The notes: generated by a model not told the origin, from the letters alone. A stretch of DNA of 64,000 nucleotides from Alviniconcha marisindica (GCA_018857735.1 JABMCL010002848.1:287501-351500), one strand, 5' to 3'; shown: positions 44,687-55,548, numbered from the stretch's first letter. Program-made: numbers and translations.

Positions 44687-44692
44687 TTTATT
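44687..44692 (-). promoter_or_regulatory. Candidate SCOC polyadenylation signal
   Basis: AATAAA on the minus strand downstream of SCOC. Closer non-canonical signals are possible. Confidence 0.3.
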
Positions 44693-45877
44693 TTCAACAA
44701 CAAAAAGGAGGAGGGGGGGGGGGGGGTCTTGATTTCTTCGACAAGGACTGAATGGAGAAAGTGTTGCTGGCAAAACCCAGCTCTAGCTGACCATTCTTTT
44801 CCTTTCATACCACGCTCTGGTTCTGATAGCAGCTTTCCAATCTGCCGCCTTGTCCAGCGACCATACCCTGCCAACAAAGACCCTGCAACAGAAACAGAAC
44901 GAGGTAGCTGAGAATCCGGAAAGCACAAAATGCTCACAGACAGACGGCATAATAAATTAATTATACTGCAAAATTTAGACTGCCTTTCACTTTGCAAGGA
45001 CCCAAAACTTTTTCTGTTTTTTAATGCCATAGGCATATCTTTCCAAAAAAATCCTTTTGTCATTGCAGTTACACTATCTTATGATGCAATGAACACCATG
45101 AATGACAACATTTTTGGTGATTGTACTAGAGCACAAATTTCTCTGCAGACCAGTGAACTGATAGCAGTTCAATGCCATATTGCCTCATTAGTTCACGTTA
45201 TCAAATACGTATTGAATACATTAACAAACCTGCGATTCTTCACTGTCTTCAAATTAAATACACAATTCAAGGAATTAAAAACATTCTGACACAAACACGA
45301 AACTGGCAATGGCCCTTTTAGGAAAACTTCCTGTAAAAAGTTTTCAGTTATCTCCCTTGAACCTTGTTTCTGTTTTGAATGTGGCAGCCGAAATTCGGCC
45401 TGCCGAAACACTGGTGAAGGCAAGGAGCTATGGCCCTGCGGAAAACCTCCAATACACAGTGCCATATGTTGGAGCTGTCAGAGTTCATGGCTGAGCGAAC
45501 AGTGAAGAACTTACTACAGACCTTTTGCCCATGATGGACTGTTTGAAACTGATGCAGTCATTGCATGCTCTCCATGAGGTGGATATGGAGCTTAAGTTAC
45601 TGATCATCTTAAACTCAGTATTACACAAACAGAGAAACTTGTGGGGGGAAAAAATCCTCACAACTTCTGTTCACAGACATGTCTTCACAGTGAGATGAAA
45701 GATATCTCTGAAATTGTTGGTCACTGGATTTTAGGGTGCTGTCAAACACGCAGAGTGATCAACCTCTTTTTTTCAAACTCAGTTACTCAAATGACAGATT
45801 ACCTCATTACCATCAGCAGCAAGTATGCATAAACTACTTGAACCACAGTCAGAAGACCCCATTCCATCTACCCACAC

Positions 45878-46025
45878 CATGTTCCCTCCTGCGGAATAAA
45901 CCAGCCTGTAGGAATCTACCCCCACCATGTTCCCTCGACTGCGGAATAAACCAGCCTGTAGGAATCTACCCACACCATGTTCCCTCGACTGCGGAATAAA
46001 CCAGCCTGTAGGAATCTACCCAAGG
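45878..46025. repeat. 50-bp tandem repeat, three copies
   Basis: Units of GCGGAATAAACCAGCCTGTA and GGAATCTACCCACACCATGT. Each unit carries AATAAA on the plus strand. Confidence 0.9.
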
Positions 46026-46298
46026 ACAACGCCTGTGCTTCTAGAACTAACTACCTTGGTATCTTTCCAACCCTCCCTGTATAAATCATCCATGTAGTAA
46101 CCATTCCTGCCTACTTCTGTGCAATGTGGTCATCAAACTGATGAAACCGGTTATGCGATAGAACATTTTCCTATAATGTTGTTTTGTTGTTGTTGTTGTT
46201 TTTTGATGACCTGGAACTGCTTGGCAAAATCAAGAAGATACATGTACATATGATGAAAGTGTCAATTTTACCTGACATTTCATTCAGCGAAAGCACTT

Positions 46299-46441
46299 TC
46301 ATTTCTTCTTAGCTTTGGGTGTGGCGGACTGGAAGACGCTGCTGGCGGCCATCAGGTTCTCAATGTACTGACCCAGCACCTGGTTCTCCGACTTCAGCTT
46401 CAGGTTCTCCACCTTGACCGAGTCCACCCGTGACGACAGGT
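46299..46441 (-). CDS. SCOC: SCOC coding exon 4 (main coiled coil)
   Basis: Acceptor CTCCACAG. Encodes [19 protein letters not shown] and [16 protein letters not shown], ending KAKKK and TGA at 46301-46299. Confidence 0.97.
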
Positions 46442-49286
46442 CTGTGGAGAACCAACACACAAGGGAGTTAACTAGTGCTCAAAAGACGTCACACAAACAC
46501 AACAACAAAAACCTGACTCTCAGCTGGCAGGCGTGTAAATTCAAGGTACATAAACTCCACCAGAGGTACATCCTGTAACGTAGAGGTCAACAAACCCCGC
46601 TCCAGTTGCCTCCCTGTGGAAATCTTTTCACCGCCAAAAGGAGCCCTTAACAGCACGCCAAATTCCTACCATCAGCTGGAGAATCAACAAGAAGGAAGTT
46701 AATTAGCACACAACAGATGTCACACAAACATAACACCGAAGACCTGAGTTGCCTATGGTAACTCACCTGGCATGTGAGTAAAGAAGGTTGACTGCTAGAC
46801 CCCAATAGCTGCTTTAAAAAAAAAAAATCCAGTGAAGATATGTAGTTTCATTTGCATATATATATAAACTACACCAAAGCTACATCCTGAAGGATCTGAG
46901 GATGTACCTTTTGGTAGAGTTTATGTACCTTGTTTTCACTTGCATGCCAGGTGAGAGTTACTGTAGGTGAGTGACTAAAAGTCTCTGCTGTGATCCTGTG
47001 ACATGCCATTGTTGAATGCCAGTTAGCTCCCTTGTTTGCAGATTGCTGTTCTGTTTCAGATCATAAGCAGTATGCCTGTATCACTTAGGTATGCTGTTGA
47101 GTCATCCTGTCATTAAAGAAAACCTGGACTCCTTCAAACCTATCCTCAAGACAGTTCCTTTTTTCGTGCTGTGTTTTCCTCTCTCATGCTGCAGTTTCCT
47201 CTGCTATCAATAAGCCCTTGTTCATAATCTAACTCATTCAAAGCACTGAAAAAATTACCCCTGGGCACTGCACAAACACAGCATTTTCACCCAGACACTA
47301 AATACGTCTAGTTATCACTGCATCAGCTGATGCTCTCCGCCAGCAGTCGTGCACTGGTGTGACACGTCACTTTATGCACAAAGCTCCCAGTGATCAGTTA
47401 AACTGGGGTTATAAATTGTGTATAATTAATAATTACTTGATCATTTTCATAGAGTGCTGTTCTCTGCTCTCAAGCAGACTCAGAGTGCTCTTGTTGTATG
47501 TGATTTTGAATCCCTCAATTCCCCCCATGAAACGAAAACAACAACACCCAGCTCAACACCATGACTAACAAAATAAAACATTTCAACAAAGCTGCAAATT
47601 TAACTCACCACAGCTTCTTTGCTTGCTTTCTACCCAAAGCCTAAGACTGTAAGAGCCCCATGATCTGATCAGCCGTGCTTGACATGTGGAAAAGACTAAT
47701 TCTATGGGTGGGTCAGTTATCAGGTACATGGGTCCGTCACTGAGTCCAGGAAGTCCATCACAGTGTCCAGGAAGTCTGTCACAGAGTCCGTTATAAAACC
47801 CAGGAAGTATGTCACAGAGTCCAGGGAGTCCATCACAGAGTCTGTCATACAGTCCAGGAAGTCCATCACAGAGTCCAAGAAGTCTGTCCATCACAGAGTC
47901 CAGGAAGTCTGTCAGTCATAGAGTCCAGGGAGTCCATCACTGAGTCCAGAAAGTCCGTCACTGAGTCCAGGAAGTCTGTCACAGAGTCCAGGAAGTCCGT
48001 CAATTTGTCTGCCTCATTCCCCAGCCTCACCGTCCAGTGTGTTCTGCAGCTCCAGGACCTGGGAGATGAGCCGCTGCTTCTCCTCATCATCATCCAGCGT
48101 GTTGTCCCCATCCAGACCTGCAGCAACAGACAGAGAAAGCAAAGCGCTGAAAGATGCAGGACTGTGAAGGATGTCCACAAACTACAATAGCGTGCACAGC
48201 CTACATGCTTTTTCTGCTGGAAATATTAGGAATATTCCCTCAATCCCTCACCGCCCCAACGGGGTCAATTCAACGTGAGCCAAAGAAAAAGTTAAACAAA
48301 CTGAGCCCCCCTCAATGCCCGCCTCCCCCTCCCAAATTCAATACTAAAAAGAACAGGATTCCTACTGTCAGTAAAGCAATACACACACACACACACACAC
48401 ACACACCTCACACAAACACACACAGAGTTGCCCTAAGAAGCTAAAATAGGGCAACAGACCATTTGGTTTATTCAGAACAGAAACTCACTCATGGATCCTG
48501 TGCTGTAAGTCAAGTTCTTGATGTTTTCCTTTTCTACAGATGACTGGTTCCCTGCACACACAATACACACCCACTGTGAGCATCACATCAATCCCATTCC
48601 ATCCAGATCATGATCATAAATACTGAAAGAAAATGCTTAATGTGAAACAATATTCACTCTTAATTCCAAATGTCTATACATAAACAGACTAATAAACAAA
48701 GATTTGGATGGTGAACCAGTACTGACAGACTGTGTGACTTGAGTGAGTGACTGACTATGCTTTCTGTCTCTTTATTTATATTCCTGTGAAAGTCCGTCAC
48801 CAGGTTTATTAAAGGTTGGCCCAGACCTCAGGTGATGCTTACCTCTCCATTGTGTGTGGTGTTCTTCATGTGTGTGTGTGTGTGTGTGTGTTAGGATGCA
48901 GACAAATGCGTCTGCACACATCAGTGAGTGTGATTATACATAGCGATCTCATTCCTAAGCACAATGACAACAGTCACTAACAGTTGAGTTCAAGCACTTG
49001 TTTTCAGTGTGTGACTCGCTCAGCAGCTTCAAGCCAAGGTGAGTTCAAGCACTTGTTTTCTGTAAATCGCTCAGCAGCTTCAAGCCATGGTTCACCCAAC
49101 TGAAAGCTGGTCACTTGTCCAGGACAGTACTACCCATCACCTCGAGGACCTTTCGGATTTTTAGAACAATTCACACCAACAAGTGGCAACTGATGACAAA
49201 TCGAATAATAAATTTTCATAAATTACCGCACCTTTTCCTCCTGTCTCACCAGCATCGCTGTCGCTTGACAATGGAATATTGTCCAT
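46299..49286 (-). CDS. SCOC: Short coiled-coil protein SCOC (UNC-69 family), four coding exons
   Basis: SCOC is a small coiled-coil protein on Golgi membranes that binds ARL1 and FEZ1 and regulates autophagy; worm UNC-69 acts in axonal transport. Coding exons on the minus strand are 49286-49250, 48551-48489, 48117-48031 and 46441-46299, all with GT-AG borders and joining in frame to 109 residues. The C-terminal half contains [20 protein letters not shown] and [20 protein letters not shown], nearly identical to human SCOC, and ends ATPKAKKK. The coiled coil spans about 45-95. The start [13 protein letters not shown] is the first ATG after an in-frame TGA near the start of that exon. The N-terminal third is variable and acidic, as in the family. 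An alternative start (Met33) in exon 2 would give a shorter form. Confidence 0.95.
46444..46790 (-). repeat. Duplicated segment upstream of the SCOC exon 4 acceptor
   Basis: 46444-46560 and 46676-46790 share GTCACACAAACA, GGAGAA, AGTTAA and ACCTGA blocks in the same order, about 232 bases apart. The duplication includes a degenerate counterpart of the acceptor region. Confidence 0.75.
46755..46966. mobile_element. Foldback (hairpin) repeat in SCOC intron
   Basis: The left arm GGTAACTCACCTGGCATG and right arm CATGCCAGGTGAGAGTTAC are inverted complements. The inner arms TAAACTACACCAAAG and TTTTGGTAGAGTTTA also pair. Related single arms lie at 46507-46570 and 26755-26880. Confidence 0.75.
47116..47172 (+). 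mobile_element. LINE 3'-end remnant
   Basis: GACTCCTTCAAACCTATCCT and following bases read [13 protein letters not shown], matching the C-terminal tail seen at 15955-16012 and continuing into similar downstream sequence (GTTTTCCT, TGCT). Confidence 0.55.
47730..48003 (-). repeat. About 21-bp minisatellite in SCOC intron, close to the exon 3 donor
   Basis: Units of GACTTCCTGGACTCTGTGAC on the minus strand, about 12-13 copies with length variation. The array starts about 28 bases after the donor, and its core CTGGACTCAGTGACGG resembles the exon end CTGGACGGTGAGG. Confidence 0.9.
48031..48117 (-). CDS. SCOC: SCOC coding exon 3 (first coiled-coil part)
   Basis: Acceptor GCTGCAG, donor GTGAGG. 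Encodes [18 protein letters not shown] and NTLD. The intron after it begins a 20-bp-class repeat within about 35 bases. Confidence 0.95.
48380..48424. repeat. (CA)n microsatellite
   Basis: CA units with short interruptions inside the second SCOC coding intron. Confidence 0.9.
48489..48551 (-). CDS. SCOC: SCOC coding exon 2
   Basis: Acceptor TGTGCAG, donor GTGAGT. Encodes [20 protein letters not shown]; phases 1 and 1, so skipping it keeps the frame. Confidence 0.85.
48983..49088. repeat. Two-copy tandem duplication, about 49 bp
   Basis: GAGTTCAAGCACTTGTTTTC and CGCTCAGCAGCTTCAAGCCA occur twice in order within the first SCOC coding intron. Confidence 0.85.
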
Positions 49287-49475
49287 GTTTCCACCGTGTT
49301 CCTGTGATGTCGTGATAAACAAGGGTCCAGACTCGTCAACAGGCACCAGAGAAGTCAGATTGGGTTCCAAACTGAACCGAAGACAGCCAAGGGATCCTCT
49401 CAAAACCTGTCTGCTCTTTCGCCCGACAAGGATCGATCGCGCATTCGGCCTTCTGCCAGGCGGAAATGGTCAAAT
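49250..49475 (-). CDS. SCOC: SCOC exon with the start codon (5'UTR plus 37 coding bases)
   Basis: Acceptor GCCTCAG places the exon start at 49475; coding begins at ATG 49286 and the donor GTGAGA follows at 49249. Only 49286-49250 is coding; the rest is leader. Ends in phase 1. Confidence 0.8.
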
Positions 49476-49587
49476 CTGAGGCACAAAATGAGCAGAAATG
49501 TGTAAGAACTTCATTAAAATTATACGCTGTCCTTAGTAAACACACAAAACCAGGCGGATTTTGTCAGGTAAAGTGGGAAGAACTCAC

Positions 49588-49617
49588 GTAAATGTTCGCA
49601 CGCAAGCCCGTCGCCAT
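49588..49617 (-). other. SCOC 5' leader exon end with short upstream ORF
   Basis: A donor GTGAGT on the minus strand follows 49588. An ATG at 49617 inside AAAATGGCG opens ten codons (MATGLRANIY); after splicing to 49475 it would end at TGA in the second codon, so it is a short uORF rather than the SCOC start. Confidence 0.5.
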
Positions 49618-49650
49618 TTTGTTGTGATCACGTGACTGACGTCACAAGCA
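49612..49650 (-). promoter_or_regulatory. SCOC core promoter region: YY1-like, E-box/CLEAR-like and CRE motifs
   Basis: AAAATGGCG (minus, 49612-49620) is a YY1-type initiator motif. Just upstream are TCACGTGA (49628-49635), in the context ATCACGTGAC that differs from the CLEAR consensus GTCACGTGAC at one base, and a perfect palindromic CRE, TGACGTCA (49637-49644). Motif names are established; their use here is inferred. Confidence 0.6.
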
Positions 49651-50518
49651 CCTGTGCTCAACGGAGTGTCAACAGTGTCGGGGATCGCCAGTTTACCTTG
49701 GATATGGAGTAAAGCGAGTCGCACACCGCCACTGCTTCGTGAGGGGAAAAGTTACTTTGTTGGACAGGTGGGTCAGTTTGTTTGTGTTTTGTGATTTATT
49801 TCGGCCCTGGAGAGGCCTGAGCGTGTTTTTTGTCGCGTTTCAGCGCCAAAACAAGCACAGAAGCGGCCGCGCGAATGTCGTATGGCCGCGATAGCGCACG
49901 CGACTGTGTGTAGACTCGCCAAACACGAGCTCAGCGCCAGTGAATGGGGGGGCGACACATGAAACCGAAAGACGGACATTCTCACTCCCTACTCGCGGCC
50001 CGGTCTTGCCGCGCTCCTGTTACTGAGATGTCCAGCCTGCTAGGTAGGCCTTGGCTGCCCTGTGCTGGCATTTAGGAGATCTCAAGCAGAGATTGCACGG
50101 CTGGCGTGACGAGGCTTGACTGTGAAATTGGCAAGGTGTTCGGAATGTGCGTGCTACAGGAGAGGTTCAAGCGTGGCCGTTTAGTGCTGTGACAAATTCT
50201 CGCAGCAGACGACGGATTCGATGACCCTGACAGACCGAAACGGCCGTGTCAGTTGACGAGGGGTGTCAATTTGCCAGGTAAACATTGAGAGAGCTTCTCG
50301 GCTGCTGCGGGTTTGGAATGTGATTTGTCACCTGTGGACGACCCTACACCAACTCGTGTGCAAAGCCTGCAGGCGTTTTTCTTTTTTCTTTTTCCATTAT
50401 TTGATGATTTTCAGCCACAAGCGCCGCGTAATGAACCTCGATTTGTAGTGCGTTTTTGCCTCCGTAAATGTAGTCACAATGTGATTGTTTCATTATTTCA
50501 GCAATATCCTGCGTTTGT
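49651..50518. other. Region upstream of SCOC, possible divergent transcript
   Basis: CG-containing, non-repetitive DNA. Plus-strand donor-like sites occur (GGACAG then GTGGGT near 49769; GCCAG then GTAAAC near 50278), but no coding exon can be tied to them. Confidence 0.3.
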
Positions 50519-50546
50519 GCGCGTGTGTGTGTGTGTGTGTGTGTGA

Positions 50547-50603
<57 letters not shown>

Positions 50604-50726
50604 CATAGGGTGGGTGGGGTGGGGTGGGGATGTGTGTGTACATGATGTGTATGGGCCGGGGTGGGGGTCATTGGCTGTGTGTGTGTGTGTGTGTGTAACT
50701 GTGTGCCACTGACGGTGTGTTAGTGT

Positions 50727-50773
<47 letters not shown>

Positions 50774-50805
50774 GTGTGTGTGTGTGTTGTGTGTGTGCCG
50801 GCGTG
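50519..50805. repeat. TG-rich microsatellite cluster
   Basis: Several (TG)n runs (about 50522-50600, 50676-50696, 50732-50790) broken by G-rich spacers; a poly-G tract follows at about 50849-50869. Confidence 0.95.
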
Positions 50806-51169
50806 TGTGAACCTCATGTGGTGTAGGACTGACACTGGCAAAGACTGAAGGGGGGGGGGGGGGGGGGGGCATTTTTAAATCAGTTGTCTTTTTCTGAAAT
50901 CACATGCTTGTCAACTATATCCTCCAGCCAGTAAACTGTTGACTAACTCACTCAAAGACATTGGCATCATCGATATTCTGCGTGAATATATGGAGTACTT
51001 GGGCTCGTGAAGAGCACTGACGACGACGTAGTCAGTTTGATTGGAAATGAAGCAAACCCGTAAAAAATCCACGCGGATCAGTCTGCCGTGTAGCCCAATA
51101 GCCACAGCATGACCGAAACCCCGCTCATCAGTACACCGGCCACAGAGCTTTCGCACACAGACGGTTTGA

Positions 51170-51608
51170 TGTCACGAGATCACAGGTTTACACCAATGAC
51201 TCGCTGGGCCTTCATGTCATGAGATCACAGGTTTACATCAGTGACTCGCTGGGCCTTCATGTCACGAGATGACAGGTTTACACCAGTGACTCGCTGGGCC
51301 TTGATGTCATGAGATGACAGGTTTACACCAGTGACTCGCTGGGCCTTGATGTCATGAGATGACAGGTTTACACCAGTGACTCGCTGGGCCTTAATGTCAC
51401 GAGATCACAGGTTTACACCAGTGACTCGCTGGGCCTTCATGTCACGAGATCACAGGTTTACATCTGTGACTCGCTGGGCCATCATGTCACATGATCACAG
51501 GTTTATATCAGTGACAGGTTTAGATCACAGGTTTACACCAGTGACTCGCTGGGCCTCAGTTCATGTCACGAGATCACAGGTTTACATCAGTGACTCGCTG
51601 GGCCTTCG
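51170..51608. repeat. 45-bp minisatellite, about 10 copies
   Basis: Units of GTGACTCGCTGGGCCTTCAT, GTCACGAGATCACAGG and TTTACACCA, period 45 (GGGCC at 51206 and 51251). Divisible by three, so it shows open frames, but nothing suggests a protein. Confidence 0.95.
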
Positions 51609-52440
51609 TATCACGCCCACCGACGGTACCCGTTTATGTCGTCTTGGCTGTAGCGGCAACTAATGATGTTGCGTCGGAACGTGTCCGCGTTGCTGCGACC
51701 CTCGTGCCAGCGACGCAGCCGTTGCGCTGCAGTCACAGTAGACGGAGGAAGAGCGAAGTGCTCTTGTCAGTATTTTCCGCAAGTTACGCAGAGAGGCCTT
51801 AGCACGGAATGAAGCATTGTTGAACACAATCGATGGCTGGTTGGTGGTGAAAGGCTACAGGACTACCCGGCCTGCACCCCCCACCGTCCCACCCCTTCAC
51901 CCGGCCTCACCCCCTTCACCCCCCCCCCCCTTCACCCCCCCCCCCCCCCCCCCCCCCCCCCACACGTACCGTACCGTCAACAGAACATCACGCGGTGAGA
52001 CCATGGGCAGGGTGGGCTTGTGCAGAACATAGCGTGGTATTAAGGAAGGTGGGGGGAGTGAACGCAGCTGACCTAGTGAAGTTTTTTCTATAATTTCTTC
52101 TTCTTCTTTTTTGGAGGGAAGAGTGTGTATAACACAACACAGTTATAAAATAATCGAGCTTTTTGTTTGTTTGTTTGTTTTTTAATTTAGGGTGTGAGGA
52201 TTGGGAAGTGGGTGTGTAACAGAACGTAGCTACAAATAAATATATATCATGTTTCCCAAAAAAGTGGGGGGATAATACAGCATATTTTGCCGCAATCAGT
52301 CATCCGACCAGCAGTCCGCAGCAGCATCACGGAGTGTGTCGGTTATCATTGGCTTCAGTGAGGCCTGCATCAGTCTGGCGCTGGAGAGGGGAGTTTCAAC
52401 CGTAGGTCGGTGTGTTTAAGTGTGTAATGACTCAGGTCCA
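51609..52440. other. Unannotated stretch with C tracts
   Basis: No gene is seen. C-rich tracts lie at about 51917-51928 and 51937-51960. Confidence 0.5.
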
Positions 52441-52444
52441 TGTT

Positions 52445-52568
52445 TGACCGTCCCTAATAAGCCTTATGGTTTCTGTGGACGTTAAGCACCATGTTTACTT
52501 CGTCCGTGTTTGACCGTCCCTAATAAGCCGTATGGTTTCTGTGGACGTTAAGCACCATGTTTACTTCG
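52445..52568 (+). mobile_element. Two tandem SINE family A tails
   Basis: GACCGTCCCTAATAAGCC through GTGGACGTTAAGCACCATG and TTTACTTCGTC occurs twice in a row, 60 bp apart. Only the tail is present, with no tRNA-like head. Confidence 0.8.
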
Positions 52569-54030
52569 TCCATGTTTGTTCATCCCGTGGCGACTCGTGC
52601 GTCTGCAGAACGTCAAAGGAACCAGCGGATTTTTCAAAACATAGCCAGTTTGGGTTCAGTGGGTAGAGGAGATAAATATAGGTAGAGGAGGTCAACTAAA
52701 ACAGAAACTTAAGGATTCTGTTTTAGTACTCCCCTGGTTTTGTATTCAGACAGTTTTTAATCAGAGTGGCGAGCCCAGTGGCTGCACACAACACTGAAGT
52801 CATGGAGATGTAGGTCCATGACTAAGGTACTCCGCCTCGCCTGCGTTGGTCACACCACCTCTGATACGTATGTGTCTATCGGGTACGAAAGCCGTGTGCA
52901 AGATCAAAGAGGCCGGGGGGGGGGGGGGGGGGGGGGGGGAAGCCGTTAGACCAGCTGTGACACCCGACGGTGGTTTGTATACTCAGCCTCGCTAATCAGT
53001 ATTAGCGAAAGGCGGAATATGTTTAAGAAAAAAGAAAAAAAATCAACGTCCGAGCTTTTTCAAGCAAAGTCCACGATTTCTTCTTCCTGTTTGAGCGGAA
53101 AACAGTCTTATAATCACTAATGTGAAAACTTACTTTAAATAAAAAGAAGACGAAGGCAAAATTGAGCGGAAAAGCCGACCTTCTTGGACAGAATCAAACA
53201 CAGAAAGGTTCAAACTAACGCTTATTTATTTTAACACGGACAGAAAGACGTTTTGAGAGTGCTAGTTCCTTTAAAATCCAATTAGTAACTAAATTTCGGA
53301 AGCTACATGCCTACTGTTTGCGTTCAACTCGCTGCGGCATTTTCGCGCTTGCGCGGTCCCTGTGTCATTGGTGTCTGCAGGAGCACCCGTGGGTTTTCTG
53401 TAGCAGACAGTGCTGATTTATTCCAAGTTCGTACGGAGCTGGTTTGTCACCATGCGTACGACTGCCGCAGCGATGTCTGAGGATGCAGTAATTTACGACC
53501 TAGGAAACAGTGACGGGAATGAAAGTCTGCACTTCCTGTAGTTAGCCAGACTGACAAACTGCGCTGTGTCTCACAAGTCCTTCAGTGCTGGTACGCGTAC
53601 ACAAGCCATTCACTCAGTTTTGGGCGCACGGTTGGAGAACACGGACTGAAGTTTCACGACGGAAACATTCCAGCGGTTGAAGTGGTTGTCAGAGGCAAGG
53701 CGGAGTGATTTTTCTTTTTCCAGTCGAAGTCTCGATGTTTAGCACCCCGTGAAAAGCAGGCAAGCTCATTTTACCGAGTGCTGTCTCAGTGTTGTGTTGT
53801 TGAGATCTGTTCAAAGTTTCATGGACGAGAAATTGCAGCAGCTGGAAGGGTTAGCAGCGTTTGGTTTAGTTAGCGCCATAGAGTGTTCAGTTTCAGTTTA
53901 CCACGACGTGCTGTGCATCCGAGACTCGTAAGGCGTGACTCGAAGGTTCCATTTCAGTTCTAGGGGTCACTGGTTGACCCGTTGATCGGGTGTTGATTCA
54001 TTTTGTGGTGAAGGTGGTGTCGTTTGTAGT
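52569..54030. other. Unannotated stretch, possible noncoding or 5'UTR exon
   Basis: A poly-G tract lies at about 52916-52939. Around 53450 a good start context (CACCATGCG) opens only 29 codons. At 53928 GAGACTC is followed by GTAAGG, a donor-like site. This could be the 5' end of a gene beyond the window, but no coding exon can be confirmed. Confidence 0.3.
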
Positions 54031-54101
54031 GGTGTTTGTGCGTGTGTGTGTGGGGGGGGGGGTGGGGGCGGGGGGGTGGGGAGAGAAGTTGTATTAATAG
54101 T

Positions 54102-54132
<31 letters not shown>

Positions 54133-54144
54133 GACTTTTTTCGC

Positions 54145-54204
<60 letters not shown>

Positions 54205-54300
54205 TGTGTGAGTTGTGTTGGGGTGGGGTGGGGGTACCATTTTTTTCAGCGTGTGTACAGGTTGTGTGTGGGTGTGTGTGTGGTGGGTGGGTAGGGGGGT
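54030..54300. repeat. TG/G-rich microsatellite cluster
   Basis: (TG)n runs mixed with poly-G tracts near 54052, 54117 and the long (TG)n at 54149-54197. Confidence 0.95.
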
Positions 54301-54584
54301 GCTTTACTCCTGAAAATGCAAACTTTGATTTTGAAATAGGAAGTTTTTCGCTCTTTAGCTGGAAGCTATGAATGGAGTCCGTCAGTAGTGATGGCGCTGG
54401 GGACTGCCGCATTACTGCTGAACTGCTGGCTGTGTACACCCACATACCTGTTTATACGCTGCAGTGCCTTGGGGAACTGATTGTGGGCGGGAGAGGATGG
54501 GGGGTGACGGGGCCACGTCGGGGTCGCAATTAATCTACCGTAAGGTCTGCCTAATCTCGGCAACTTGCACACTAGGAACGTCGC

Positions 54585-55095
54585 TGCAGCGTTGCCGGAA
54601 AGCGGGCTGAGCGTTGCCGGAAAGCGGGCTGAGCATTGTCGGAAAGCGGGCTGAGCATTGCCGGAAAGTGGGTTGAGCATTGCCGGAAAGCGGGCTGAGC
54701 GTTGCCGGAAAGCGGACTGAGCGTTGCGGGGAGATGGGTTGAGCGTTGCCGGAAAGCGGGGTGAGCATTGTCGGAAAGTGGGTTGAGCATTGCCGGAAAG
54801 CGGGCTGAGCGTTGCCGGAAAGTGGACAGAACGTTGTCGGAAAGTGGGACGAGTATTGCCTGAGCGATGCCGGAAAGTGGGCCGAGCGTTGCCGATAGTG
54901 GGCTGAGCGTTGTCGTAAGACTGAACTTAGGAACCTTAGGAAACCTTAGGAAAAGTGGGCCAGGTGTTACCGGAAAGTGGGACTGAACTTTGCCGGAAAG
55001 TGGGCTGAGCGTTACCGGAAAGTGGGCCGGACGTTACCGGAAAGTGGGCCGGACGTTGCCGGAAAGTGGGCTGAGCATTGCCGGAAAGTGGACGC
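54585..55095. repeat. 22-bp minisatellite
   Basis: About 20 units of TTGCCGGAAAGCGGGCTGAG plus CG, with AGTGGGTTGAGC variants and a less regular zone at 54845-54965. Confidence 0.95.
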
Positions 55096-55367
55096 CGTCG
55101 GCCTACTGCCTGTGACCGTCGTTCTGAAATCGATGCCTTCTGCAGATCTGCCGTCCCGAGCGCTACGTCAGTTTTGTAAGCCGCGGCATCGAGTCGTTCC
55201 AGTCGATGCCCTTAAAAAAATTAATCGTTTTGCGTTCAGTTTTTCCCTCCGTTCAGCTCGGTGTGTTTTCCGTGCAACTGTTGGTTAGTTCTTGGCTCCT
55301 GACTTCCCGCCATGCGCACAGGGACACCTCAGGACGATGGCCGTGCACTTGTAAAATCCCTAACAGG
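55096..55367. other. Unannotated stretch
   Basis: Non-repetitive DNA between the 22-bp array and a SINE; no supportable gene. Confidence 0.4.
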
Positions 55368-55548
55368 TAGGTAGGTAGTGTTGCTTAATGTCCTCGGATG
55401 TCGGTTGACATATTAGGGACAAGTTGTGACCAATGCCGAAGCATGATTCAATATAGCTTTACGTCCACGGAAACCAGAAGGCTCGTTAGGACGGACAGCC
55501 CAGGACGGCCACCTCGACTCTCACACAGCTCCTGAACTGTGAAAATCC
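55368..55548 (-). mobile_element. SINE-like element, family B, minus copy
   Basis: Reverse complement of the element at 60402-60570: on the minus strand it runs from TCAGGAGCTGTGTGAGAG through CCTAACGAGCCTTCTGGTTT and GTGGACGTAAAGCTATATTG to AATATGTCAACCGACATCCG, ending in an ACTACCTACC tail. Confidence 0.85.

Larger units (their letters stand above)
42791..46298. other. Intergenic stretch between Jade and SCOC, including the probable SCOC 3'UTR
   Basis: Short frames here match nothing I recognise. On the minus strand an AATAAA lies at 44687-44692, about 1.6 kb after the SCOC stop. A poly-G tract sits near 44707-44727. Confidence 0.4.

Noticed and set aside
44587..45289. Frames of 119-158 codons on both strands between Jade and SCOC
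   Set aside because: No family resemblance, low-complexity in part (poly-G translated as Gly/Pro) and located in the probable SCOC 3'UTR.
49161..49403. SCOC extended N-terminally to 49403
   Set aside because: That start is not ATG; the first in-frame ATG is 49286, and the part 3' of 49250 in that frame is intron after a good donor.
53449..53541. Short coding gene starting at CACCATGCG
   Set aside because: It stops after 29 codons and no convincing donor precedes the stop; at most an upstream ORF of an unseen transcript.
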